From: Buxus sempervirens
Taxonomy: Eukaryota; Streptophyta; Magnoliopsida; Buxales; Buxaceae
DNA: 64,000 bases
Direction of reading: 5' to 3'
NCBI GenBank assembly: GCA_947561395.2
Contig: OX387192.1
Coordinates: 35,733,520 to 35,797,519 of the forward strand
Shown here: piece after piece, positions 11,947 to 24,099 of the stretch
How the letters are laid out: the number at the start of each line of letters is the position of its first letter
Position numbering within the stretch: the first letter of the stretch is position 1
The notes under the pieces: model-generated
Told to the model about the DNA's origin: nothing
What the model saw: the letters and a program-made list of their open reading frames with translations, nothing else
Databases searched by the model: none
Position numbers and translations under genes: made by a program

Positions 11947-13690
11947 GGTTTCGCTTCTTTTTGCTTATATCCTGTAATGAAGGAATGATTACGGTTTGTA
12001 TGTTGGGGTTTAGGGAGGATATTTTACTTGTAATCTACTTAAATATAGGACAAAAATAATTAATTATTTTTATCATGTTCTGAGTTTTGATCTACTGAAA
12101 TTGATCAGCTTTCTATATGATCTTGTACATTTTGATTATATCATTTTATGTGCGTGCGCAAGCTTATTTTCACCAAAATGAGCAAAGGAACATTGGCAGA
12201 TACAGCTATAATGGAATTTGTGTTTTGATGAAGTCAGTTTATTTAAATCTGTTTCTTGTAAGTACTTTGTTAGCACGTAACGTGTGTGGCTAAAGCACTT
12301 TTGTCCTAAGAATCACATGCCTTTAGTCATCCATCTCTAGTTCTCTACTCACAAAGTTTACCCCAAAAGAAAAAAGAAAAAGTCCATAGCCCTAAGAGTT
12401 GAGGGTATTGCCCGACTTGCCTCAAGCTTGCCTAGCCCAACACAAATAACGGTTGGATTTGAATTTTGCTTGGTCTTAATATTAGGCCTAGACTTAAGTT
12501 CAAGTAGGGCTTGGGTTCAGGCTCATGTTTATAACTTGAAAAGCCCCATGTAGTTGCCATAATGCATACATCACAATCCTAATAATGATTAAGAAATACC
12601 AAAAACATTCCTTTTGCATATGTGCAAATGGTCACAAAGCCCCATTTTAACAAGAACACACAAAAAAACTAACAATCCCTTGAGATTATAATCATTTAAA
12701 GCCTAATAATATCCAATTCAAATTGGAAAGTTCATGCAACTAAATAAGTTTTAACAAAAATAAACTTCTAACTTCATGCAGTGGGCACTCTCCAAAAGTT
12801 TCCTTGAGTATATGGCAAAGCATTTTGCTAAAATTTAAATAAGTTTTAAGAAAAATGAAATTCCAACTTCCTTTGTCGTGTAATTTTATCGTTTTGTGTA
12901 TAAGGCAAATCATTTTGCTATATATATTTGGGTATAAAACCAAAATATAAGTAATTTTTATCTTTGGAATGGAGCTTTTGTGATAATTTGTACACATGTG
13001 AAGAAAGGGTTTTTGCATTTTTTGAATGCAAGGAAGTCTATGTACATAAGTGACAAACCTTAGCAAGTGTAAGTGTAATTATCCCTTAAATTATTGCACC
13101 GAGAAGCTTGGAACTTGGTAAACATGTGTCAATTGGATTATCAAAGCATATATTCCAATTCACATTAGACAAAGTTCTAACTCCTCAAAAATAAAAAATA
13201 AAAGTCACTGCTTTAGTAGTATTAGAGATATAGGATGTCAAATTTTCCGATCAAATTAGGAATTTGGATTGTTTGGACAAAATAAGGTTTCCATCTTTCA
13301 AAAGTAAGTTGAGAAGTAGATGATTCAAAGAGGGGTTGTATCCTTGTTTGCTATCCAAATCTCGGTTTTGCACGATGGTATCATTGGCAATTGAGAGATG
13401 GGTTTTGACAATGGACTTGAAATCTGTTGGAGTCCTAGACTGGAAGATCTATTGGTTCAACGGTGAAATACGTGTCCACATAGGTGTATGAAGCTTACGT
13501 GTACACACATTCCATTATTGAACTGGCAGATGTTCTAGCATGAGGGATGAGTTGATATGGTACAATGTTATACCATTTCTCATTTTGTTTTTAATTAAAA
13601 AATAATATTGCATTTATGAAGCTTTTTGTTTTTGCCTTTTTGGTTTATTAAAGTGCGGCTTACATCGATCTTTAAACCCTTCTCTTTTTC
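11947..13690. other. Intergenic with an imperfect tandem duplication
   Basis: No coding frame of note. Starting near 12742 and again near 12836, a unit of about 94 bp is repeated imperfectly: 'aaataagttttaa(c/g)aaaaat', a variable middle, then 'gtata(t/a)ggcaaa(g/t)cattttgcta'. The region is otherwise AT-rich spacer between H2A.X and SCL28. Confidence 0.5.
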
Positions 13691-13696
13691 TTTACT

Positions 13697-13920
13697 TGTA
13701 ACGGTAGGTTTATTCAAGTAAGTAAATCTTTTTTTTTTCCTTTTCGTGTTTTCGGAAAACAACTATAAACGCTTCCAAACGGGGAATTTCGAATCGTTTC
13801 TCCATACGGGGAATTTCCATATTACTTTTTTGAGTTTCCCTTCTCTTTGCCGCGCAGCTTTGTTATCGCGCTTAGGGTTTTCCTTCCGCGGAAGTTAGGG
13901 TTTTCTTTCTAGGGTTTGAG
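13697..13920 (+). promoter_or_regulatory. SCL28 upstream region: two MSA cores and three telo-boxes
   Basis: AACGG, the core of the mitosis-specific activator (MSA) element bound by MYB3R factors, occurs at 13700-13704 and 13778-13782. Three telo-boxes (TAGGGTTT) follow at 13873-13880, 13896-13903 and 13910-13917, the last 28 bases before the ATG. The twelve bases ACGGGGAATTTC occur twice, around 13779 and 13818. MYB3R4 control of SCL28 is reported for Arabidopsis; here it is inferred from motif cores only. Confidence 0.5.
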
Positions 13921-13944
13921 TTTCTTTGAGACATTGTTGCAGTG

Positions 13945-15240
13945 ATGGGAAGGTACAGGAGCCGCAGCAGAAGCTACAGCCCTCGACGGAAGCGTTACGA
14001 TGACCCAAGAGACAGGTACCGAAGCAGCAGGTCTTACAGGGACAGACGATCCCCCGCTCCTTCTGGGCTGCTTGTTCGGAATATCTCACTCGACGCGAGG
14101 TCCCTTTTCTTCCTCTTTTTCTCGTGCTTACTCTGTTCTGTTCTTCACTCCTTTCGATAGGCTTTCACGTTTATATCTGGGTTTCTGTTTTTATGTTTCG
14201 AATTGTCATTAATTGATTCCGAGTAGGGGGCGGTGGTTTTAGGGCTCTGAAGAGTCCATAGGCTTTCACATTTATATTTGAGTTTCTACTTTTATGTTTC
14301 GAATTCTCATTAATTGATTCCGAGTAGTGGGTGGTGGTTTTAGGGCTCTGAAGAGTAGATGGTGTATTTTCAATCCCGCACCACTTATTATTCGTAACTA
14401 TTGTTCTTTATCGGGTTTGCCATTTTTTAGGGTTTATTATGCTAGCTTATCGAGTGGAGGGAGAAGGAAGTATTTTTTATGTTTCTTGGTTTATTAAATA
14501 GGAAAATTTTTTTTTTTTTGCAGAAAATTGTTAAATTCTTCATCTAGAATAATCAGGAACTCAAGAACTCAAAGAACTGAGAGAAAGAACAAATTACAGA
14601 GATAAAGAAAGAAAGAGAAATTTCAATCTTGTCCATCTTTAGAGGAAAATACAGAGTATGTATATGTAGGAGCTGAATAACTAACTAATTACAGCTAATT
14701 ATAGTTACATTAAGTGCTAATTACAATTACAGACAGTTACAGCATGTGCCAAGAAAAACAGTTGATTTTTTAGAGAATCTCCTCTTTCCAGTATTTAGTG
14801 TGATAATCTGTCCTAAAGTTCTGCTGTTTTAAACGTATGTAAATAATACCCAACTTCATGAAATAAGTTTATAGGTTATTGTCATGTGGGCTTGAAAAAA
14901 GGAGGGGAGAAAGGAAACTTAACAATCTCAGTCATTGTTTTGCAGGCCTGAAGATCTTAGGATTCCATTTGAACGGTTTGGTCCAGTCAAGGATGTGTAT
15001 CTTCCTAAGAATTACTACACTGGGTATCTTTCATTATTATATCATTGACTCGTAATCATTTAGTTATGAGCATGTAATTGGATCCAACTCCTCTACTTCA
15101 TTTGCATTGAAATGGCAATTATTTTTTGATACTTTTTCGTTTATTCTGTTATCATATCACGTGGTGGATGAATATCTTTGTTTTGTTCTGTTTCATCCGT
15201 TCTTTCAATGATTTATTCTATTATCATATCTTGTGGTGGA

Positions 15241-15276
<36 letters not shown>

Positions 15277-18200
15277 TTCATCTGTCCTTTCGATGATTTT
15301 ATCTGTAGCTTAAATAACCTTTCATTTTTTTTCTCAAAAGAGTTATATATGTGCGAGGGCTTAGACTTGGATTGAAAACTTGAGCCACCACTTATTTTCT
15401 CAGCGTTGTCATGTGCTAATATAGGCTCAGGATCGGCTTTGTCTGTTATGGCTTGAGCTCACTAATTAAGCTTGCATGCTGAGCCATAACTTGGACATGT
15501 GGCTTAGGCTCAGTAATTAAGCTTGCAAGCTTAGTCTGATTGAGGAAAGGTTTGACAAGCTTGAGCCGAATTTGAACTTGAAATCCTGTTTAGATCTGTT
15601 AGGATTTGTATATAATTGAGAGAGAACAAATTTAATCTCTTCACTAACCCCAATGTAGGCTCATTTGCCAACAAACTAGAAATTTTAATTTATTTTTTTT
15701 CATTTCATTCATTGGCTAGCATGTGGAAAAAACGGGTATTAGTATTCCCGCCTTTGATCCATGTGGCCTAGCTTTTTGAAGGCAGCTAATCTCATCAGTT
15801 TTAACCAGCACTTCAGAGTCCAAACTCCTATGCATCACTATCCCTTGATTGGTAAGGTATCTGATCTATTCCAACTTATCAAAGTTCTTAACATTCCCCA
15901 TTACTGATCTTTTTGATCCCTAATCTCCCAAAGTGCTATTTATCCCACAATTCAATATTTTCCTTCACATTCTTAAGATGTTGCACAAATCTGAATGTAG
16001 TCCCCCTATGGTTAACTCTACCTCCTTATTGCATCACACAGTCGTTAGGTCTTTGAATGACAGATAAGAGATTCACGTATTTCCAAAACCTAAAAGGAGA
16101 AGGCCCACAGCCTGGAATGGCATTTAGGTCAATAGATGATAGTGGTCAAGAAGAGGGTCTGTCTATTTTGAACTATTATGGTCTGTTTTAGGGAGAGGAC
16201 TCAGCAATCAGCCCTCTTGAAAGGATAATTGATCAGGTTACACAACCTAATAATGTTTGAGAATTTCTGCATACTTCTTGTGGCCCTCATAGATCTTTCA
16301 GTTTTCTCATTTATAAATGAGAATCACCAATGAGAAACCATGGTAAATTAATTGTCATATAAATCCCTTTGAATTCCTCTTGCAAAACTCCATTTTCCCT
16401 GATCATATTTGGACAATAGATCCTGGAAAATAGCCACTCAAAATTATCATGATCAATATTGAATTGGATAAACACAAAAAGATATCACTTATAGTTTGAC
16501 CTCACTTATGGAATCTATGTCCCACATGACTAAAATTCCCCCAGATACCTCAACAGAGGGCAAGGAAGCCTGTATATGATTATTGCCTGTGCTGCCATCT
16601 CAGCAGGCTTGCCTCAATCAGACTATGAGCAATACATCTGGTCTTGCTCTTAACTGTTGGTCTTTGATTACCCTCTTTCTTTCTGCAATGCCCAGCCTCC
16701 TTGTGTTTTTTTTTTGGGGTATGAATAATGAAATTTATATGTTAAAACTTGAAACAGTACATAAGTAAAGAGAATCCATGAGATATGGGTTGCAACAATC
16801 TGAAACCCAAAACCTACAAACAGGGATAATCAGTAAACAGAAACACAGAAAAATACAGACTACTCCACAAGAGCTACAGACGTCCAATCCTTGTCTTCAA
16901 GGATTTTGTGTTTTTTAATGGTACCTCCTTCAAAGATACCTTGATGCCTAGCTAACCGGATAGACCATAATGTCGAATAAAATACAGTCTGAAGCAGCAT
17001 TTTTTTCTTTCTATTTAGCATAGGAAATCTCCCTCGCCTCGCAATGTCAAGAATGGTTCTAGACTGAACCCAACATAATCCCAAAGAGCCCATAAAGGAT
17101 AACCGAGGGGACACCACCACCTCACAATGCGCAAAAATGTGATACACATATTCTCCTTGTTCAAGGCATAAGATGCACATCTTAGGCGAGATGGCTAAAA
17201 ATTTCCTCTTCCTTCTAAGTTTGTCAAGGGTTTCTATGCCATTATGAAAAACAGTCCAACGAAAGGTATGGACTTTGGGAGGAGATGGAACATTCCACAG
17301 GTGATTAAGGAGTACATGGACAAGACTCCATGAGAAGAAAGTGTCCAATTTCATCTATCGAGCTAAGAGGCATCAATGATTAACCTGAGACAGATGCTCT
17401 AGCAAAATATCAAGATTCTCCATTTCAGAAGAATATAAATCACTACAGAACTGAAGGTTCCAAGTCAAACTTATACAATCACAAGATAGAATATCTGAAA
17501 CAAGTGGATTACCCAAAAGTGGCAAGCGATAGAGTCTAGGGAATTTATGAGAAAGTGTGGAACCTCCCCACCAACAATCAATCCGAAACCTTAAATAAGA
17601 ACCCAAATGAAGTATGGTTTTCATTAAAGGATAAAACTGGGAAGCAAGGACAGAAATTGATTTCCAAGGACTCAGGCAACGAATGCTTGCCTTCAGATTG
17701 ACTTCCTACCTGTTTTTATGAATACCATACTTCCTTACAATGATCTTGCACTACATGGACTCCCTTTCCTCACCAAACCTCCATGACCAATTTGCTAATA
17801 GGACTCAATTATTGAACTAGAGATTTCCCAGCCTAAACCACCTTGAGATCTGCTCAGACGAACCTTACTCCAACATACTAAGTTATCCTTTTTTATTTCT
17901 CTCCAATCACATAGGAAATCTCTTTGCAGTTTTTTCAATTTTTTTTCAAATTTTTTCAGAGCCCTAAAAATAGATGGAAATTATACAGGAAGTTTCATAA
18001 GGTCTAAATTTTTCAGAGTAATTCTAACCTCTTGAGATAAGTAATTTATTTTCCAAGTAGCTAATATTGAAACTTACAACCTATCACCATTTACAATTAT
18101 CTAACACATCCCTCTCCACAAGGATCCCTAACATTCTACTTTTTCTAGATCTACTCCAAGACCAGAAAGTAGCACGAAGCTTTTTAACACGCATTTTGCC

Positions 18201-21200
18201 CAAAAATGCAGAACAGGGTATGGATCCAAGGCCTTTTTAAGGGGACTACGTTGAGCCAGACTGGGATAATATGATCCAATTACAAGAGGCAAAGGATCTA
18301 TCTGCAAGATATATCATCAACCTTCATGTTGAACCACGTAAAGGCTGATCCAAGACATTAAAATTCAATTACCCTAACTCTCTAATTAGCTTATAAATGG
18401 TACACATGCTACCGTGGTCCTAATATTCCTCATAACATATCTGACAAACATTGAAATCACCAGCCGGGCACTATGGCAGTGATCCCAGGCTCCTGATGAG
18501 TCTCACCTCCAAAAAAAATGACTTCTTAAACACAATCTACTACAATAATAATTCTCCATTTATCAAAAATATCTGATACAAGGATTAAGAAGGAATATTA
18601 TGCCATATCAAATTCTTGACACAGCCACTGACGGATCCCATACTACCAAGGCACCCCCGAAGGAGCTCGTGACTGGAAGCTCCAGCCACTCCTCTTTATC
18701 CCCTATCAAATCTGGTTGACAGCATTCCTACCAATCTAAACTCACATTGGTTTGTCAAATCCAACCACATGTATTTCAGCCTTTTCAGTTTGTAAAAAGT
18801 ATCATATGATATCAAATTGACTTGGGTTTGTCCACGAAAACTATATCTATGTTGTACATATGGGTTTGTATTACAATTTATTGAAACTATCCTACAGTGT
18901 ATAACCTCACACTGGTTTATCCCTTTTTAGACTAACTACCCCTATATTATGCACAGAGGTTCATCCTTCCAATTTGCAAAAACTACCCCTTATTATGCAA
19001 TTAGATGACTTTAATAGGCTTATTCATTTAATTTCTCAAAACTACATTTAGATCACCTAACTCCACACATCTTTGTTCTTCCCTTAATTCGTAAAAAAAT
19101 ACCCTTACATTATGTGTCCTCAAATGGGTTAATCCTTTCAGTTTGTTGGAACTATTATTATATTGCATGGTTCATTCTTTCAATTTGCTAGAACAATTCT
19201 GACATTATGTAACTTTAGACAGGTTCCTCATTTATTTCAGTTTATCAAAGAGTAACCCTTAGTTATGCTCATGGGTTTGTTCTTATTCCAATTTTCCATG
19301 CAATTTGTTGCACCATAATATTTTTGTATTTGTATGTGTTGTAAGCAATGTTTACAGTTTGGACGCCGCCGAAATTTCGTTTTTTTAGAGGTAGCGATGT
19401 GTTTATGAGGAAGAAAATCACTTGATTACATCGTTGGCGATTTTTGTAGCGTGTTGGCGAAACGCGGCGGCGTGCCAAGCGAAACGGGGCGAAACAGGGG
19501 AGGGAAAAGAAAATTTGTTCATTTTTCATTGGTGAAATGGGGCGGCGTGCTGGAGAAATTTCTCCAAAATCCAAAAAATCCAGTTTTTGCCTTTTTTATT
19601 TTTATTTTTCCACCATTTCGTGCAATGAGCGGCATGCCCATTGGCATTGAAATGGTAAACCTTGATCGTAAGATTGTAGGAAAGAGTTAAATGTGGTGTT
19701 TGTTTTGATGATTTTCTGCTTTTGATTGATCGTTGGACTTTCTCAATATCACTTGATAAAAGTGAAATATTTAGAGTGGCAATTTCTGTCCTGACCTGCA
19801 TCTGCCCTGTTTTGAACTGTTCAGGTTCGCATGATATGAGCTATCAATAACCCAAGTCAACTGAGCCTCCCCGAGGAGTAGTTGGGTTGTGTTTGCAATT
19901 TATAATATAAACCCCTAATCGAACCTAAAAGCGCCCAATTTTAATGGGTCTGGGACTGTTTACTTTTGTGAACTTATCAGCTTCCTGAATGAACTTTGCT
20001 TTCATCTGCCATTCTCTCCATTTTTTGTTTCTTTCATCTTGGACATGAATTTGTTCAAACCAAGGTTTGCCGTTTCGGCGGCACCTCGCGAGGTGCCGCC
20101 GAAATTTCGGATTTCGGTAGGTCAGCGGCACGAAAAATGACCTCGAAATGGTCCTGCCTGCGTTTCGCTGGCTTTTCGCCGGCACGCCGAAAATTTCGCC
20201 AATTTCGCCATTTCGCCAACATTTCGCCAACAGTTCTCCAGAATTTTGCTAATTCTGGAGAAATTCTGGCACGCCGCTAGCACGCCGAAAATTTCGCTAA
20301 TTGGTATGTTTGTCTACTTTATTTATGTTTTTTTTTCAAAAATGGCATTTCGGCGGCACCTCGGCGGCACGCCGCCGGCACGCCGCCAATTTCGCTAAAA
20401 ACTTGTTTTCGACCATTTCGGACCATTTCGACCGAATTTCGCCGAAATTTCGCCCAAATTTCGTTTCGGCCACCTAGCGGCGCACCACGAATCGCGAAAA
20501 GTCGATCCTTGGTTCAAACAGAGGAGGGCGATCACTCTTAGCCGCATATTTATAGATCTGTTTTTTTTTTGGTGGATGAAATTTATAGATCTTTTGTTTA
20601 ATCATTAGAAGATGATTCTGTTTAGTTTAGGGATGTTGATGAATTATCTTCTACTGCAAATTTTTAGGGAACCACGTGGCTTTGGATTTGTGAAGTTTCG
20701 AAATGCTGAAGATGCTGCCGAAGCCAAGCAACAAATGAACCATACGGTTATTGGTGGTCGTGAAATAGCCATTGTTTTTGCTGAGGAGAACAGAAAAACT
20801 CCTCAAGAAATGCGCACGAGTGGCCGCATAAGGTGCTCCCATTTCCTCTATGTATTAGACTGTGTGAACCAGGATACAATTTTGTTCTTTGGGTCTTTTC
20901 TAAGTATGTTTTTTTTAATATAGTGGTCGATATGGAGGAAGCTATAGAAGGAGAAGTCCACCAAGGTCCCCAAGACATCGATATCGCTGTCAGTTCAACT
21001 TTCCTTAACTTGCTTATTCTTCTGAAATAATATGAGATTATTTACACACCTTCTGTATCATGCATCATAGCCATGCATGATTGTGAAACTTACTTATGGG
21101 GAAATAATCTCCTTCCCTTATTTCTCAGCCGACTGACTATGAATTTTCTTCTTGACAGCTTATTCACACTCTCCTTCACCAGTCAGACGTGACTCAAGGT

Positions 21201-24099
21201 ATGTTGTATCATTTTTCCCCCTTCTCCCTTCATTCATTAACTCTATGCTATTTTATTAGTATTTTTCTCCCATTATATTTCTTCCTTTTATCAGTTGATC
21301 ATGGTTTCTTTTGATGTTTCTTACTTTCTTGTGAAAGTAGGGTACATATAATTCTTTTGTATTCACTTTCATTAGAAACTATGGGTATGGGGCATCCGAA
21401 ATTGGATTTTAAAATTATAGATTTCTTTACTTTACACGCGCACAGAATATGGTGGAAAGAATGACCATTTTTTTTTGTTATTTGCTGTTCTAAACTGTAT
21501 TTTTTTGAATTAAATCTCTTTTTTCAGAAGCTTTGGAGCCTTTATTACTAATAATATTAGGAAATTAATCCTAGTAACTGAATTTGCTCTCCCTCCCTCC
21601 TTCCCTCACCCCTTCGTCTCTCTCTACATAAAGCAATTCTGCATCAATTTTTGGTTTGTGGTATATAAATGCCTTGAATTTATCCTTCTCTCAGTAAATT
21701 CTTATAGACGGAAAATTTTTGTTTACCATTACTAATTTTTGTGGCTGCTGTGACTAAATTGCCCCAGAGACATTTTTCCTTAAGTTCTAAATTTATTACT
21801 ATTTTTTTTAATGGAAGCATAAGGAAAGCACATTATGAATGTGTTATTTTAGTGTTTTTAATTTAAAAGATACAAAAGGTGAAACTTAAGAAGAAATTGC
21901 TAGATTATGTGATTTGATAACTTTGTATTGGTAAACAGCTAAATTTTTTGCATTCCAGTCTATACTTTTTAAATTGGTGGTTTTGAATTACTTGGACTTT
22001 TAATGGGCTTTGTCATATTGAGTTGATCTAGTTTTTCACCTTCTTTTTGGTTTGTAAAATTATTTCATGCACCTTACAGTTTGCTTGAGTGAAGTCCTAA
22101 ACTATCTTGGAATGTTGTACCATTGAGATATATTGTTGGTTGATCTCTTTAGTCATTATCAGATTTTGAATTCTCCGTGGGGAGTAAACAAAATTTACTG
22201 AAATTTAACTGTCCTTATGGTCGTTAAAAAAAAAAAAGAAATTTGTTTGATAGATGTTTTCTTTCCATTAACCACACAGAAAACATTCATCAGTAATATA
22301 TTTTTCATTGGTGGGTCATCTTAGCTATTCAAGCTATGAAACATTTAAGCGAAGTTCACAAAGAAATTTTTAGCTATTACTGTCTTGCCTTCTCTATTTT
22401 GTTTTGAAAGACTCTTTCTATTTCATAATTTGTTTGTTAGTTTGTGATAATTTAGAAGAGTTCTTTTTTATTTTTGAAAGGCTTCAATAAGATGGCTATG
22501 ATTCTTTTGACATATTCTGCTTGTTCTCTCGGCCAGAATGTAGCATGCTCAATAATTGATCTGTATAACATATGATGGTGGTCTTGTTCATGCAGATTAT
22601 TAAAGTGAAAAGAGACTTAAAGTATTCACAGATTAGTAAAGACTAAAGAGAAAAGAGATATAAAGTGATAACTGCTTACTTATCTTTCAAAGCTACTCCA
22701 GGAGTACCATTAGTGATCTCATCTCCAATTTTTTGGCTTTTGGCTTGTAAGGCTCACCACGACTAAATGGAACTCTCAAAACCAGCTTGTCATGGTTTGA
22801 TCATCACAATTGCAGGAAAGCTTTATTTCTCTAACTTCATGTGCATTTAAAAGTTTGATTTATTGGTTTTGTAGTCAATAAAGAATCTAGAGCTTATACG
22901 TGCGAAAAGAGTTGTGGTCTCAAGAGAATGGAAGCCTATCAAAGTCCTCACCGCTAGATGTAGTGGGTGTCTTCTTGATGGGATTGTCCTTCTCGTCAAA
23001 GCAAATGATAGGTTGTGGGTTTAGAGACTTTGGGCAAAGGGAGCTGGGAAATGTGAAGTTATCAGATGCTGTTCAACCGGTACAATGTTATAGAGCATAA
23101 TTCAAAACAGTTACTCAATGACAAAGTATCATATTTTTCTGTGAAAGTAGTACAGGTAATTGTCATGTTTCCAATACTCGAGATTCAAAGTGGGGTTTGA
23201 GTAATCTGGTGAACACAAATCAACAGTATTCTATTGTTTCTTCTAAATAGGGTTTTAACAAAAGATTTTGTCATGAATAATTAAGTAGATTGAAGTCTTC
23301 AATATTCTCTTATTTCAGTGAGCATGATTCCTTAGTGTATGACAATTTGTAATTATCATTTTTTTTTTCTTTTTTGAGTTCCTGAATGCCAAAAAGGTTC
23401 TCTACTCAAGACCTATGAAACTAGGTGGTGTATGTTGCATCTCCATATTAGATATATCAAATAATGTCTGTTACTAGGTTTGAATTTTAGAGATTTATTT
23501 CTTTACATGTTCGTTTCAATTCACTTTATGTTGCTTGTGGTGCCAAATGCAGAGGCAGGAATCGTGGTGTGAGGGATGATTATGATTCACCGCATAGATC
23601 CGGATCCATATCTCGATCCCCCTCTCCCAGTGATGAGAGGGACTACAGATCTAATCGCAGGTCTCCAAGTCCAATTGATGAGAGGGAAAATGGTTCAGAC
23701 CGCAAATCATCAAGTCCCAGAAGGAACAACCGGAGTCCCTCTCGTTCACGCTCCTACAGGTACCTCTCTTAAACATGTGTTAATTAGTTAGAGAAATTAG
23801 AATATTCACCCAAAGTAAGATAGTTGAGGCTCTATTTAATCAAGTTGGGCCATTAGTCTTATTGTGAGGATCTCAAATTTACTTTGTTTGGATTTGATAT
23901 TAGCTTCCATGAGTTTAGCTAAAGAATAAACAATCAACATAGGTCATGAAATCCATAGAGTTGGATGACAACTTTGCCTTGGACGGGTGCATTTGCATAC
24001 TTAGAGTTCTCAAATGTAGTCTTCATATTTTGAGTAATTGAACCTAACCGAAGACCCCTTTTTCCTGTTGAATTCTCTTTTTCATGCAGCCCTCGCTGA
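13945..24099 (+). CDS. SCL28: Serine/arginine-rich SC35-like splicing factor SCL28
   Basis: Seven coding exons fit in phase: 13945-14099, 14946-15023, 20668-20832, 20924-20988, 21159-21198, 23553-23759 and 24090-24099, giving 239 residues. The N-terminus is RS-rich (GRYRSRSRSYSPRRK). The single RRM starts with RNP2 LLVRNI (42-47) and has RNP1 RGFGFVKF (81-88), with the family markers ERFGPVKDVYLP, NYYTGEPRGFG, MNHTVIGGREIAIVFAEENR and KTPQEMRT. The C-terminal half is an RS domain (RRSPPRSPRHRYRS, SYSHSPSPVRRDSR, RSPSRSRSYRSPR). These markers match SCL28 better than SCL30, SCL30A or SCL33. SCL28 is a nuclear splicing regulator linked to mitosis and cell-size control in Arabidopsis. The second intron (15024-20667) splits the RRM and is full of repeats. 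The last coding exon carries only ten coding bases. A start two codons earlier in other frames is not possible; 13942 is GTG. Confidence 0.93.
14159..14356. repeat. 97-bp tandem duplication in SCL28 intron 1
   Basis: Copies 14159-14255 and 14260-14356 are the same length and differ at about ten positions; both end GGGCTCTGAAGAGT. They lie just after exon 1 of SCL28. Confidence 0.85.
15141..15300. repeat. Short tandem duplication and TA microsatellite in SCL28 intron 2
   Basis: A unit beginning TTATTCTGTTATCATATC at 15141 recurs at 15213 as TTATTCTATTATCATATC, each copy running into GTGGTGGATGAATAT and later TTCATC. The second copy has been expanded by about 14 TA dinucleotides at 15245-15272. 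Confidence 0.75.
16706..18290 (-). mobile_element. LINE (non-LTR) retrotransposon relic in SCL28 intron 2
   Basis: On the minus strand the sequence runs from a degenerate reverse-transcriptase C-terminus (the SRSQGGLGWEIS 'GGLG' motif near 17850), through a W-rich linker (LSHKFPRLYRLPLLGNPLVS, 17624-17373), into a zf-RVT domain (LWNVPSPPKVHTFRWTVFHN, KMCILCLEQGE, IFAHCEVV, 17354-16860). It ends in a T run at 16706-16715, the poly(A) tail of the element. Frameshifts and stops separate the blocks. It is 5'-truncated and inactive, and antisense to SCL28. Confidence 0.8.
19340..19625. repeat. Diverged copy of the GC-rich 'GCCGAAATTTCG' repeat
   Basis: The segment holds CGCCGCCGAAATTTCG, GGCGGCGTGCC and GGCGGCGTGCTGG, which in reverse complement recur in the element at 20061-20511. 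A perfect 16-base palindrome, TGGAGAAATTTCTCCA, lies at 19551-19566. The orientation appears opposite to the downstream element. No boundaries or target duplication were found. Confidence 0.5.
20053..20519. mobile_element. hAT-type MITE with 8-bp target duplication in SCL28 intron 2
   Basis: A perfect 8-bp direct repeat GTTCAAAC (20053-20060 and 20512-20519) flanks a 451-bp element, 20061-20511. Its ends are inverted: CAAGGTTTGCCGTTTCGG on the left, and CAAGGATCGACTTTTCGC when the right end is reverse-complemented. An 8-bp duplication with CAAGG-type ends is the signature of the hAT superfamily. Inside are a 32-bp perfect palindrome at 20073-20104 (centre CTCGCGAG), a 12-bp-arm hairpin at 20234-20262, and many GCCGAAATTTCG and GGCACGCCG units. 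No coding capacity. It ends about 150 bases before SCL28 exon 3. Confidence 0.8.

Noticed and set aside
13942-13944. Start of SCL28 one codon earlier
   Set aside because: The codon at 13942 is GTG; the ATG is at 13945.
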